Source: Clostridia bacterium (GTDB lineage: Bacteria > Bacillota > Clostridia > Oscillospirales > Acutalibacteraceae). Taken from it: a DNA stretch of 64,000 bases. The DNA lies in the NCBI GenBank assembly GCA_017415025.1, contig JAFQJH010000017.1, positions 62,001 through 126,000 on the forward strand. The letters run 5' to 3'. Within the stretch, counting starts at the first letter, position 1. Each line of letters begins with the position of its first letter. The notes under the pieces are model-generated. The model was given only the letters and a program-made list of their open reading frames with translations, was not told where the DNA came from and searched no databases. Below are positions 51,617-59,720 of this stretch, piece by piece. The position numbers were made by a program, and so were the translations under genes.

Positions 51617-53524
51617 TCAGAACGGCATCAGTGCGCTGAACCAATAGTAAACAATATTGAACAGCATTGAGAAAAGCTCTTTAAGCCCGAGCGTTTTAAG
51701 AATTGCGTTGAGGTTGTTGTTGAGCAGACCGTCAAACGGTGTTGTCGGCTCGACGCTGACAAAGCCTTCCTGCGTTTCGGCCTTTTCTCCGTTATCAAGG
51801 CGGAAGCCCTGCGTTCTGTATCCGAGCGGTGTTACGGTATCCATTGCGTAATAAACGGTAACGTTAACCACTGTATCGGAAGCCGCAGGAATATCACCCG
51901 TGAACGGGATTTCAATACTCTCGCCCGGTGCGATATCAATAAAGGGATTGAGCTCAAAATCAAGGTCGAGTGCATCACATTCAATCGCCGCAACTCTTAC
52001 CGTACTGTTCGCACAGGTGTTCATAACAACGAGCGTATCTGCGCCGCCCGAGGTAAAGCCTTCTTTACAGCCCTTGAACGAAGCGTGCACCGTGTGGGAT
52101 GCGTTTGTGGAATACTTGAACTGCGGATAATCGGGATTCGAATAAACGTCCGTGATGTCATCCGTCAGCAGGAGTGTCATCATCAGCACTCTTGTGTAAT
52201 TATCCTTATATGTCATTCCGTGGAAAAGCCCGTCAACGAACCACGTGTTGTCGGGAAGATATGCCGTTGAAGCATCAATATCCATTGCGGGCGAAACCTT
52301 ATCATTACCGCCGCAGGAGTTGATCTGCTTGTAGCCGTCCGCGAAGCGCTGACCGTAGGGTGCGCAGGTTGCTCCCGTTGATGCCGCCGTTGTGATAATA
52401 CCGTCCGAATTTTCATTCATACCCGTAACGATACGGTTGCCCGTACCTGCGATGATAGAAATATTCATTCCGTTTTCAATACACTCGGCAAATTTTTCGG
52501 GCATTGAGGGAAGAATCTCATAGTGGAAGCGGTCGCTGATTTCGATAAGTCTTGCGCTCTCTTCACTGTCGAGGAGAGTTTCCTTTGCTTTTTCATACTT
52601 GTCAACCGTTACGAAATCCCAGAGACTTCCCCAATATCCGATTGTCGGGAAAATCTTCGGGAAGAGCGCGTTGAGAAGCGTGTCAACAAAGCCGAGCTGA
52701 TGAGCCTTGACAAGCCAATTGTAGTTTTCCTCGGTCATTGTGCCGTTTTCAACGAAGCGGACAAGGCACTCCTCGTCAAACTCAACACAAGCCATAAGCG
52801 CATCGTAAGCAATGCCTGCACCGCCGATTGCGGGAATTGTCAAAACGGCATTGTCAACGTCACCCTTGTCGCCGTAAAGTGCAAGGTACGTAGCCGTTAC
52901 CTGTCCGCCGTGGCTGATAGCGAAAAGATTAACCTTATCCTTTCCGCTGTGCTCCTTTACGGACTGAACAAAGTCGTCAAGCTGACCGGCGCAGAACTCT
53001 GCACCCATACGGAAATCACAACTGAAATTATAGATATTTTCGTGACCGATATATTCTGCAATCTCCTCGGAGATTTCAACCTCCTGACGGTATTTTGTAT
53101 CCGTTCTGTTTTCGATAAGATATGCGTTATTCTTATGAAGCGCATCGGTATAGTCCTGATGAAGCTCATATACACTTGTTCCGTCGGGATTGCAACGCAG
53201 CTTTTCGAGAAGCGGATTCAGTTCGCTTGCAACAACGTCTGTAATGTATTCGGCATTGTCAAACGCGAATGTGCCCAGACCGATTGCAAGTCCTGCAATA
53301 CGTGCAAGCACACGCTCGAGAACGTAATCAAAATTGAGTCCCCATACGGTCTCGCCCGTTTCAAGGCTGTCGCCGTAATAGAGGTCTGTTGAGCTGTAGC
53401 CCGGAACTATAATTACGGGATAATCGCTGATATCGCCCTTCACCTCGCCCGCCGCAGAAGCAAAGCAGGTAAGCGACATAACCAGCATTACAACGGACAT
53501 AATGATACATAAAAGCTTTTTCAC
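51617..53524 (-). CDS. Secreted alpha/beta-hydrolase (lipase-like) with hydrophobic C-terminal tail
   Basis: A 635-aa exported protein. GTG at 53524, seven bases after GGAAG, gives a textbook signal peptide (MKKLLCIIMSVVMLVMS, cleavage near ASA); a longer frame from 53563 would spoil it. The hydrolase part has YPVIIVPGYSSTDLYYG at the start and the nucleophile serine in NLFAISHGGQVTA (GxSxG-like, with alanine at the first position), as in lipases and LCAT-like acyltransferases. A beta-sandwich region follows (about 490-590). The last 35 residues are hydrophobic and aromatic, ending YYWFSALMPF, with no sorting signal. The substrate is probably a lipid or ester. Confidence 0.8.
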   Translation of the reverse strand: MKKLLCIIMSVVMLVMSLTCFASAAGEVKGDISDYPVIIVPGYSSTDLYYGDSLETGETVWGLNFDYVLERVLARIAGLAIGLGTFAFDNAEYITDVVASELNPLLEKLRCNPDGTSVYELHQDYTDALHKNNAYLIENRTDTKYRQEVEISEEIAEYIGHENIYNFSCDFRMGAEFCAGQLDDFVQSVKEHSGKDKVNLFAISHGGQVTATYLALYGDKGDVDNAVLTIPAIGGAGIAYDALMACVEFDEECLVRFVENGTMTEENYNWLVKAHQLGFVDTLLNALFPKIFPTIGYWGSLWDFVTVDKYEKAKETLLDSEESARLIEISDRFHYEILPSMPEKFAECIENGMNISIIAGTGNRIVTGMNENSDGIITTAASTGATCAPYGQRFADGYKQINSCGGNDKVSPAMDIDASTAYLPDNTWFVDGLFHGMTYKDNYTRVLMMTLLLTDDITDVYSNPDYPQFKYSTNASHTVHASFKGCKEGFTSGGADTLVVMNTCANSTVRVAAIECDALDLDFELNPFIDIAPGESIEIPFTGDIPAASDTVVNVTVYYAMDTVTPLGYRTQGFRLDNGEKAETQEGFVSVEPTTPFDGLLNNNLNAILKTLGLKELFSMLFNIVYYWFSALMPF

Positions 53525-53553
53525 AATATCACTTCCAAAAAATTTATATGCTA

Positions 53554-53582
53554 ATTTTAGCACTAATTATAAAAGATGTAAA
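53554..53582 (-). promoter_or_regulatory. Promoter of the lipase-like gene
   Basis: On the minus strand TTTACA (53582-53577), 17 bases, TAAAAT (53559-53554) with TGC before it. Confidence 0.65.
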
Positions 53583-53597
53583 TTGTCAAAAGTACAT

Positions 53598-53630
53598 AAA
53601 AAAGGTCTGCCCCGTTTGACAGGACAGACC
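53598..53630 (-). terminator. Terminator after the repeat lipoprotein gene
   Basis: Stem GGTCTG-TCCTG with CGGGG-CAGACC, followed on the minus strand by six T, a few bases after the stop codon at 53637. Confidence 0.8.
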
Positions 53631-53636
53631 ATATTA

Positions 53637-55439
53637 TTATTCAAAAATCGCTGTGTATTTTGCAACGTAGCCCTTGCTCTGCTTATCCGTCTTGGAGCCC
53701 TTGAAGGTGCTGTTGTCAGACTTTGTCCAGCCCGAAATCACGAACGAGCCGTCCTCAAGCACACAAGCGCCTGTTGCGCTGTCCGTCTTTTCGCCCTCAA
53801 GAAGCATCTTGAAGGTTGTCTGACCCTTTTCGTTAAGAATCATAACAAAGCCGTCCTCTGCACCGCCTGCCTTTTCGCCTGCAAAGTCGAGGTCAGCGGA
53901 TGTTGTCTGACCCGTGACGATAAAGCCGCCGTTGAACTCGGTTACCGAATTGATATAATCAACGCCCGAGCCGCCGATAATTCTTGCCCAGCAGACATCG
54001 CCCTTCGCATTGTAGCGGATAACATAACCGTCAGATTTGCCGTAGGTTCTGCTGTAAATGCCGTCAACCTTCTTGTTTATTGTATAAGAGCCGCCGACGA
54101 TACAGCCGCCGTCCGACGTTGCATAAACTGCATTATATTCGCTGTTACCCGAGCCCTGAAGGTAATGTGACCACTCAAGGTCGCCCTTCTTGTTGAGCTT
54201 GATAAGAACAGTATTCTTTGTAAGTGATGAAAAATATGTTATACCTGCAAAGTCACCGTCGGTTGAAACAGTTACGCACGTTGCGAAAATGTCGCCGTCC
54301 GCATTGACTGAAAGTGCAGTGATGTTATTGGACTTTGAACCTTCAAGAGTCTTACGCCACTTGATGTTACAGTTCTTGTCGAACTTGAAGACAAAAGCCT
54401 TGATTGAATCCTCCTCGGTCTTGAAGAAGCCGCCGTTGGAAACAGCCTTACCGCCGACAACAAAGCCGCCGTCGGGAGTTGCCGCAACGCTCTCGAGGAA
54501 TTCACCGTTCTGGGTCTCATCACCCGGGAAGGAATACATCCAGATAAGCTTGCCGTTCTTATCAAGACGTACAATCAAAGCGGAAACGCCCTGGTTGTTA
54601 AGCGGAGCATCAATATCCGTTGCCATTGTATGACCGACAGCAACGATTGACTTATCCTTGAGCTCTGCAACGTCCGTGAAGGAAACCTCGGAATCACCGC
54701 CGAGAATATACTTCCAGCTCATATTGCCGTCAGCATTATACTTGACAACTGCGCCGTGACCTGCCCAATCCTTGCTGATACCGCTGAAATCACCGTCATA
54801 AGACTGTGAATAGCCTGCAGTTACAAAGCCGCCGTCAGCACAGTTCTTTACGCCGTAGAATAAATCCATACCCTTGCCGCCGAAATACTGAATATTGCTG
54901 CGCTTTACATCCTCAATCTTGAGAATCTTATCAGACTCGAAGCCGACCGTTGTTGTGGTCGTTGTTGTGTTATTGCTGATGCTCGGTCTTTCGTTGGTCG
55001 TATAGTCGGGCTTTTCCGTTGTCGGAATCAGAACAAGCTTGCCGTTCGAATCGTACTTGCCCGTGTAATAGATAAGATTGCCGAAGGAATCGACGTTGTT
55101 CTTCGTATAAAGAACATTGCCCTTTGAGTCAACCTTACCCGTTGTGTAGATAAGCTGACCTGCGCTGTCCTTCTGACCCGTTGAATAAATCTTATGGCCG
55201 TTCTTGTCTGTTATTCCGACCCTGTCAACAACGTTACCGTTAACGTCGGTTGCGCCTGTGATAGCCGTAACATCCTCTGCCTTGACAAGGTCCTCGTCAG
55301 TTACGATATTGAGACTGTCGGGTGTCTTTTCCAGCTCGTCTTCATTCTTTTTGCCCGGTGTTTTGGAATTGCCGCAAGCCGCAAAGGTTGTGACAATCAG
55401 AACGAGAGCAAGAAGAAACGCAATAATCTTTTTGTTCAT
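53637..55439 (-). CDS. Lipoprotein with short DxxGxxxY repeats and a propeller-like domain
   Basis: A 600-aa lipoprotein: signal MNKKIIAFLLALVLIVTT with lipobox FAAC, so anchored to the outer face of the membrane. Residues about 60-140 hold at least four repeats of 13 residues of type KDSAGQLIYTTG, KVDSKGNVLYT, NVDSFGNLIYYTG. A Thr-rich linker follows, then about 420 residues of repeats such as DGGFVVGG and SVNADGDIFATC with WxxxLxG strands, which look like a beta-propeller (delta-60 type). No catalytic residues are evident. The ATG at 55439 has GGAGG seven bases upstream. Monocistronic with its own promoter; the role is probably binding at the cell surface. Confidence 0.78.
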   Translation of the reverse strand: MNKKIIAFLLALVLIVTTFAACGNSKTPGKKNEDELEKTPDSLNIVTDEDLVKAEDVTAITGATDVNGNVVDRVGITDKNGHKIYSTGQKDSAGQLIYTTGKVDSKGNVLYTKNNVDSFGNLIYYTGKYDSNGKLVLIPTTEKPDYTTNERPSISNNTTTTTTTVGFESDKILKIEDVKRSNIQYFGGKGMDLFYGVKNCADGGFVTAGYSQSYDGDFSGISKDWAGHGAVVKYNADGNMSWKYILGGDSEVSFTDVAELKDKSIVAVGHTMATDIDAPLNNQGVSALIVRLDKNGKLIWMYSFPGDETQNGEFLESVAATPDGGFVVGGKAVSNGGFFKTEEDSIKAFVFKFDKNCNIKWRKTLEGSKSNNITALSVNADGDIFATCVTVSTDGDFAGITYFSSLTKNTVLIKLNKKGDLEWSHYLQGSGNSEYNAVYATSDGGCIVGGSYTINKKVDGIYSRTYGKSDGYVIRYNAKGDVCWARIIGGSGVDYINSVTEFNGGFIVTGQTTSADLDFAGEKAGGAEDGFVMILNEKGQTTFKMLLEGEKTDSATGACVLEDGSFVISGWTKSDNSTFKGSKTDKQSKGYVAKYTAIFE

Positions 55440-55470
55440 TGTTATACCTCCAATAGGTTTATACAAAGAT

Positions 55471-55499
55471 ATAATAACACAAAGCGATACTTTTTTCAA
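55471..55499 (-). promoter_or_regulatory. Promoter of the lipoprotein gene
   Basis: On the minus strand TTGAAA (55499-55494), 17 bases, TATTAT (55476-55471). Confidence 0.8.
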
Positions 55500-55525
55500 T
55501 AATATAATTAAAGTTAATAAATGTA

Positions 55526-55556
55526 AAGGTCGGCTTGCATCCCACAAACCGACCTT
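55526..55556 (-). terminator. Terminator after the GH16 gene
   Basis: A 12-bp stem with one G-T pair (AAGGTCGGTTTG) directly after the stop codon; the following sequence is only moderately T-rich. Confidence 0.7.
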
Positions 55557-55560
55557 AATT

Positions 55561-56475
55561 TTATTTCTGATAAATCTTCACATAATCGACGATGTATTCC
55601 GTCTTGTAGTCCTTGTCAACTCCGTCAAGCTTTGAAGCAGAAGGAACACAAAGCGAAATTATCGGAAGAAGCTCCTCCCTTGAAACACCGTTGCCGAAGG
55701 TTGAGCGCGTTGTCTCAACGCCGTTGATGTAGAAGATATATTCATCCTGAGTCCATTCCAGACCGTAGGTGTTATATTCCTCAAAGATGTTTCTGCCCTT
55801 GAAATCACCGAGGATTGCGGACTGGAAGCCCTCCTGAACGCCGTTCACACCTGCACAATGGATTGTCGACGTTACGCTGTTGCCGCCGAAGAGCTGACCC
55901 GGCTTGCTGAAGCATTCGAAGATGTCAAGCTCCGCGCCGCCGATACCGCCCTGCGAATATTCAGCCTCGTAGGGGTGGTGAGCCTGAAGCCAGAATGCGC
56001 TCCAGAACGCCTCGCCGCTGCTGCAGATGCAGCGGATTTCAAAGTAGCCGTTGGTATACCATTGTGTACGCGCAATTTCCGCACCGTACCATCCCGGACC
56101 GTATGCACCGTCCTCGCGGTATTCACCCGTAAGCACGACATTGCCGTCACGCAGAGAAACCTGAGAAAGGTTGGAATAGCCACCGTTCTGCGCGCCCTCG
56201 CCGCGGTGATACCAGTTATCGTAATTCAGAGTGTCACCCTCAAATTCGTCATAAAAAACAAGCTCGTAGCCCGTAAGGTCAAGCTCCTGACCACGCGGAG
56301 TTGTCGGCAAGCCGAAAACAAGCATACCGAAAAGCTCGACAACAGCCATAAGTCCTGCAAAAAAGCCCTTGACCGAAAAGCCCGTGAACATTTCGTGAAG
56401 ATGAGAAAAAATACCTCTCAACGCCCATTCCTCGCGGTAAACAAGACCGAGAGCTTCAACAATTTTATCCAACAT
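55561..56475 (-). CDS. GH16 glucanase-like hydrolase with hydrophobic N-terminal region
   Basis: A 304-aa protein. Residues about 68-304 are a GH16 jelly roll: YELVFYDEFEGDTLNYDNWY, then WSAFWLQAHHP and the catalytic motif ELDIFE (ExDxxE with the nucleophile and acid/base glutamates intact), and WTQDEYIFYINGVE near the end. Likely substrates are beta-1,3/1,4-glucans or related gels. The first 57 residues are odd: no classical signal peptide but a long hydrophobic, amphipathic stretch (MLDKIVEALGLVYREEWALR, then GFFAGLMAVVELFGMLVFGLP). The enzyme may be membrane-bound by this part or inserted by another route. AAGGAGGG precedes the ATG; own promoter at 56501-56529. Confidence 0.85.
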   Translation of the reverse strand: MLDKIVEALGLVYREEWALRGIFSHLHEMFTGFSVKGFFAGLMAVVELFGMLVFGLPTTPRGQELDLTGYELVFYDEFEGDTLNYDNWYHRGEGAQNGGYSNLSQVSLRDGNVVLTGEYREDGAYGPGWYGAEIARTQWYTNGYFEIRCICSSGEAFWSAFWLQAHHPYEAEYSQGGIGGAELDIFECFSKPGQLFGGNSVTSTIHCAGVNGVQEGFQSAILGDFKGRNIFEEYNTYGLEWTQDEYIFYINGVETTRSTFGNGVSREELLPIISLCVPSASKLDGVDKDYKTEYIVDYVKIYQK

Positions 56476-56500
56476 ACGGCACCCTCCTTTTTATAATTTG

Positions 56501-56529
56501 AATTTAGCACAATAAACGTTTTTTGTCAA
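56501..56529 (-). promoter_or_regulatory. Promoter of the GH16 gene
   Basis: On the minus strand TTGACA (56529-56524), 17 bases, TAAATT (56506-56501) preceded by TGC. Confidence 0.75.
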
Positions 56530-56532
56530 TAA

Positions 56533-56561
56533 AGAAAACCGCCTGCCGAAGCAAGCGGTTT
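56533..56561 (-). terminator. Terminator of the cdaR-ftsEX-M23 region
   Basis: Stem AAACCGCTTG/CAGGCGGTTT with one G-T pair and loop CTTCGG, followed on the minus strand by TCTTT, just after the M23 gene. Confidence 0.8.
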
Positions 56562-56567
56562 AAGCTT

Positions 56568-57878
56568 TTATTTGGAAACATAATGTGACGGATTCTGCTT
56601 TTCTCCGTTATAACGGATTTCAAAGTGGACGTGAGGTCCCGTTGAATAGCCCGACGAGCCGATGTAAGCAATAACCTGTCCCTGACTTACCCTATCACCG
56701 ACAGAAACTGCAAGAGCACTGCAGTGACCGTAGAGCGAGGAATATCCGCCGCCGTGGTCAATCATAACGTAGTTACCGTAGCCCGAGTTGCTGTGCACCG
56801 CACGGATAACCGTTCCGCCCTTTGTTGCAACGAGCTTTTTGCCGTGCGCACTTGCCATTGTGATATCAATTCCGCTGTGGAATTTATATGCACCGGAAAT
56901 CGGGTCGTTTCTGTATCCGTAAGGAGAGCTGATGTAAGAGTTCGAATACGGCACGGGCCACTGCCAGCCCTTCGTGCTGACGTTTGATGAAGCGGAGCCC
57001 GCATTCGATGATGAACCGCCCGACGAACCCGAGGATGAAGCCTGCTCCTTGAGGAAGGCCTCGATTTCGTCCTCGATTTTATCCATTTCGGAATTGTATT
57101 TCTCAAGGCTTACTTCAAGCTTCTTTGTCTGATAGTTAAGATCAGCAAGCTTTTTGTTAACCTCGGTTGACTTTGCAATAATTGTTGACTGTGTCGCATT
57201 CAGCTCGTTTTCTGCTGACTGCAAATCATTTCTTTTGACAACAAGTGCCGCCTTTTCAGCCTCAACGGAAGTCTTCTTTTCCTCGAGCTTCTTCTGCATC
57301 TCTTCGATTTCGGCAATTTCCTTGTTCAACTGGTCAACAAGTGCCTGATCGTTCTTTGTAACTCTGCGGAAGAGCTCAAGACGGTTGAGAAAGCCTGAAA
57401 TTGAGGATGATGCGGTAAACATTTCAAGAATTGACGTTTCACCTGCAATATAATTTGCTCTGATACGCTCGCAGAAAATCTCGATTGTTTCTTCGATTTC
57501 CTTATCTTTTTCAAGGATTTCAGCGTCGAGCTGCTTGATTTCTTCGTCAAGCTCACGGATTTTCTTTTCCGTATCCTTTATATCGCCGTTGATAATGCTC
57601 TTCTGACCGCGGACATTGTCAAGCTGTTCATTGAGCTGTGCAATCTGGTTGTTAAGCTCGGCAATGATGTCCTCCTGCCTTGCCTGCTGTTTTTCGAGCT
57701 CCTTGATTTTCGCTTCGCTGTCCTTAACCTTATCCTTGATTGCCGCCTGCTGATCCCTGAGGGAAGAAAGACTCTTCGCCTGAGTTTCGGGCGCAAAAGC
57801 TGCAAACGAAACGAAAACAAGAGTGAAGCAAAGGAAGAATGATATTATTTTTGTTGCAAAATTATTCTGCTTCATCAT
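56568..57878 (-). CDS. M23 peptidoglycan endopeptidase with coiled coil (EnvC-like)
   Basis: A 436-aa exported protein. The signal peptide (residues 1-35, ending ETQAKS) is followed by two long coiled coils (about 40-110 and 165-270), a Ser/Gly linker, and a C-terminal M23 domain with HSGIDITM (HxxxD), LYGHC and HVHFEIRY (HxH), so the zinc site is complete. The gene lies directly after ftsX and overlaps its end by 17 bases, with its Shine-Dalgarno sequence inside ftsX. In other bacteria FtsEX opens a coiled-coil partner that controls or is a cell-wall hydrolase (EnvC, PcsB, CwlO); this protein is the evident partner here. Start at 57878, after AGGAGGAG. Confidence 0.93.
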   Translation of the reverse strand: MMKQNNFATKIISFFLCFTLVFVSFAAFAPETQAKSLSSLRDQQAAIKDKVKDSEAKIKELEKQQARQEDIIAELNNQIAQLNEQLDNVRGQKSIINGDIKDTEKKIRELDEEIKQLDAEILEKDKEIEETIEIFCERIRANYIAGETSILEMFTASSSISGFLNRLELFRRVTKNDQALVDQLNKEIAEIEEMQKKLEEKKTSVEAEKAALVVKRNDLQSAENELNATQSTIIAKSTEVNKKLADLNYQTKKLEVSLEKYNSEMDKIEDEIEAFLKEQASSSGSSGGSSSNAGSASSNVSTKGWQWPVPYSNSYISSPYGYRNDPISGAYKFHSGIDITMASAHGKKLVATKGGTVIRAVHSNSGYGNYVMIDHGGGYSSLYGHCSALAVSVGDRVSQGQVIAYIGSSGYSTGPHVHFEIRYNGEKQNPSHYVSK

Positions 57879-58788
57879 AAACAACTCCTCCTCTTTCTTT
57901 AAGATACTTCTGAATGGAAATAAGGCTTCCGATTCCGCCGGAAAGGATACCTATTACCACGAATGCCGCCAGAATATACGGTGCATAGCCCGTAAAGCTG
58001 ACAATTTCAAAGTTCTTACTGATCATTCCGAAGATTGAATCCACCGTCGGCTCAAGCAGTGCATAGATGCCCCATACAACACCGAGGGAAACGACCGCTG
58101 AAATCACGCCGAGAAGCATACCCTCAACAATGAACGGCCAGCGGATGAACCAATTTGTCGCGCCGACAGATTTCATAATATTGATTTCGAGTCTTCTGCT
58201 GAACATCGTGATTCGGATTGTATTCGATATGATGAACAGTGAAATTACAAGCAGAACTGCGATAATGCCGATGCTGACGTAAGAAATTGACGAACGGATC
58301 TGAACAAGAACGTTTGCAATTTCCTGATTGTCACGCACGATATCAACGTGCTCAATAGCGGCAAGTGCATCAACTGTGCTGTCGAACTTTGACATATCGG
58401 AAATGGAGACCTCAAAAAGGTCTGGCAAGGGATTTTCGACACCCTCAAAATAGGTTGCATCCGTATCAAGGTCTGCGATAGCCTCGTCAAATGCGGATTC
58501 CTTGCTCGTATACTTGCAACGCAGAACGTTAGGTGTTTCGAGAATATCCTGCTCCACTCGCTTGACGTCGGAATCGGTCGCATCCATATCGAGGTAAACC
58601 ATAACAACGTTTTCTGCCTCAATTTCCTTCATAACGCCCTCAACGTTGACAAGCACCATAAACGCAGAGCCCATCATAACGAGACACGCCATAAGAACAG
58701 CAACGGATGCAATTGACATCAGGCGGTTAATCCACACGTTGCGGAAACCTTCTTTTGTAAGATAGCTTAAGCTTCCACCCTTTTTCAT
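57862..58788 (-). CDS. ftsX: Cell division ABC transporter-like permease FtsX
   Basis: A 308-aa membrane protein with four helices: one after the N-terminal INRLMSIASVAVLMACLVMM segment, a large extracellular loop (about 50-175) that contacts the hydrolase, and three more helices with the FtsX core (TIRITMFSRRLEINIMKSVGATNWFIRWPF). With FtsE it turns ATP hydrolysis into activation of the M23 enzyme encoded downstream. It overlaps ftsE by four bases (ATGA) and the M23 gene by 17, so the three are coupled. Confidence 0.96.
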   Translation of the reverse strand: MKKGGSLSYLTKEGFRNVWINRLMSIASVAVLMACLVMMGSAFMVLVNVEGVMKEIEAENVVMVYLDMDATDSDVKRVEQDILETPNVLRCKYTSKESAFDEAIADLDTDATYFEGVENPLPDLFEVSISDMSKFDSTVDALAAIEHVDIVRDNQEIANVLVQIRSSISYVSIGIIAVLLVISLFIISNTIRITMFSRRLEINIMKSVGATNWFIRWPFIVEGMLLGVISAVVSLGVVWGIYALLEPTVDSIFGMISKNFEIVSFTGYAPYILAAFVVIGILSGGIGSLISIQKYLKERGGVVYDEAE

Positions 58789-59702
58789 TCTCCGTCACCG
58801 CCTTTCTCTTCTTCGGCAGTAACCGTTGCTTCGGTTTTTTCTTCCTCTTCAAGATAAACACGGTAGGAGTCCGTATCTCCGACAAGCGCGTCAAGGAAGG
58901 TTTCATCCTCGCCCTTCTGCCCGTCCTCAATTATCTCCGCCTTGTTTTTCTTGCCGAATTTTTTAAATTTAGTTTTTATCTTACCTTTTTGCTGAACGTT
59001 AAGGTGTGATGAAGAGTGAATCGGGATTTCTCCGTTTTCCACAAGACCGTCAGACACAACCTCACCGCTGTCAAGAACGATAACACGGTTGTCAAATTTC
59101 TTGACAAGGTCGTGAGCGTGAGTAACCATTATAACGGTTGTGCCCGTCTCGTTAAGACGCTTGAGAAGCTCAACGATTTCGAGCGACATCTGCGGGTCAA
59201 CGTTACCTGTCGGCTCATCCGCGATGATGATGTCAGCATTATTTACGAGCGCTCTTGCAAGAGCAACTCTCTGCTGTTCACCGCCCGAAAGCTCGCTCGG
59301 GTAGCTGCGCGCCTTCTGCGAAAGACCGACGATATTGATAACATAAGGAACTCTTTTGCGGATTTCCTTTTCCTTTGCACCGACAACTCTCATTGCGAAC
59401 GCAACGTTATCATAAACCGTCATATTGGGGATAAGGCGAAAGTCCTGAAAAACGATACCCATATTTCGTCTGAAATATGGGATTTTACGTTTTTTCATCT
59501 CGCCGAGGTTGTAATCCTTGATTCTGATTGTGCCCGAGGAGGGTACCTCTTCTCTCATCATAAGCTTGAGGAAGGTACTCTTGCCCGCACCCGATGCACC
59601 GACAACAAAAACAAACTCGCCTTTATCAATATGTATATTGACATTGCTCAGAGCCTTTGTGCCGTTGTCATACACCTTTGACACATTTTTAAAGTCAATC
59701 AT
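58785..59702 (-). CDS. ftsE: Cell division ATPase FtsE with long C-terminal extension
   Basis: A 305-aa ABC ATPase. Motifs are GASGAGKSTFLK (Walker A), LSGGEQQRVALARAL (signature) and IIADEPTGNVDP (Walker B), with KVYDNGTKALSNVNI at the start. The usual FtsE ends near residue 225; here about 78 more residues follow: a basic stretch (KGKIKTKFKKFGKKNKAEI) and then a strongly acidic end (RVYLEEEEKTEATVTAEEEK). No motif is recognised in it. It may bind membrane, FtsZ or the neighbouring regulator. The gene is first of the ftsE-ftsX-M23 unit, 18 bases after the CdaR-like gene. Confidence 0.95.
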   Translation of the reverse strand: MIDFKNVSKVYDNGTKALSNVNIHIDKGEFVFVVGASGAGKSTFLKLMMREEVPSSGTIRIKDYNLGEMKKRKIPYFRRNMGIVFQDFRLIPNMTVYDNVAFAMRVVGAKEKEIRKRVPYVINIVGLSQKARSYPSELSGGEQQRVALARALVNNADIIIADEPTGNVDPQMSLEIVELLKRLNETGTTVIMVTHAHDLVKKFDNRVIVLDSGEVVSDGLVENGEIPIHSSSHLNVQQKGKIKTKFKKFGKKNKAEIIEDGQKGEDETFLDALVGDTDSYRVYLEEEEKTEATVTAEEEKGGDGE

Positions 59703-59720
59703 ACTTATTGCCTCTGAAAA

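Noticed and set aside
52523..53392. Plus-strand open frame of 289 codons opposite the lipase-like gene
   Set aside because: Antisense shadow of a clear signal-peptide protein; cysteine-rich random-looking sequence.
55858..56496. Plus-strand open frame of 212 codons opposite the GH16 gene
   Set aside because: Antisense to an intact GH16 catalytic domain; no Shine-Dalgarno sequence or family match.
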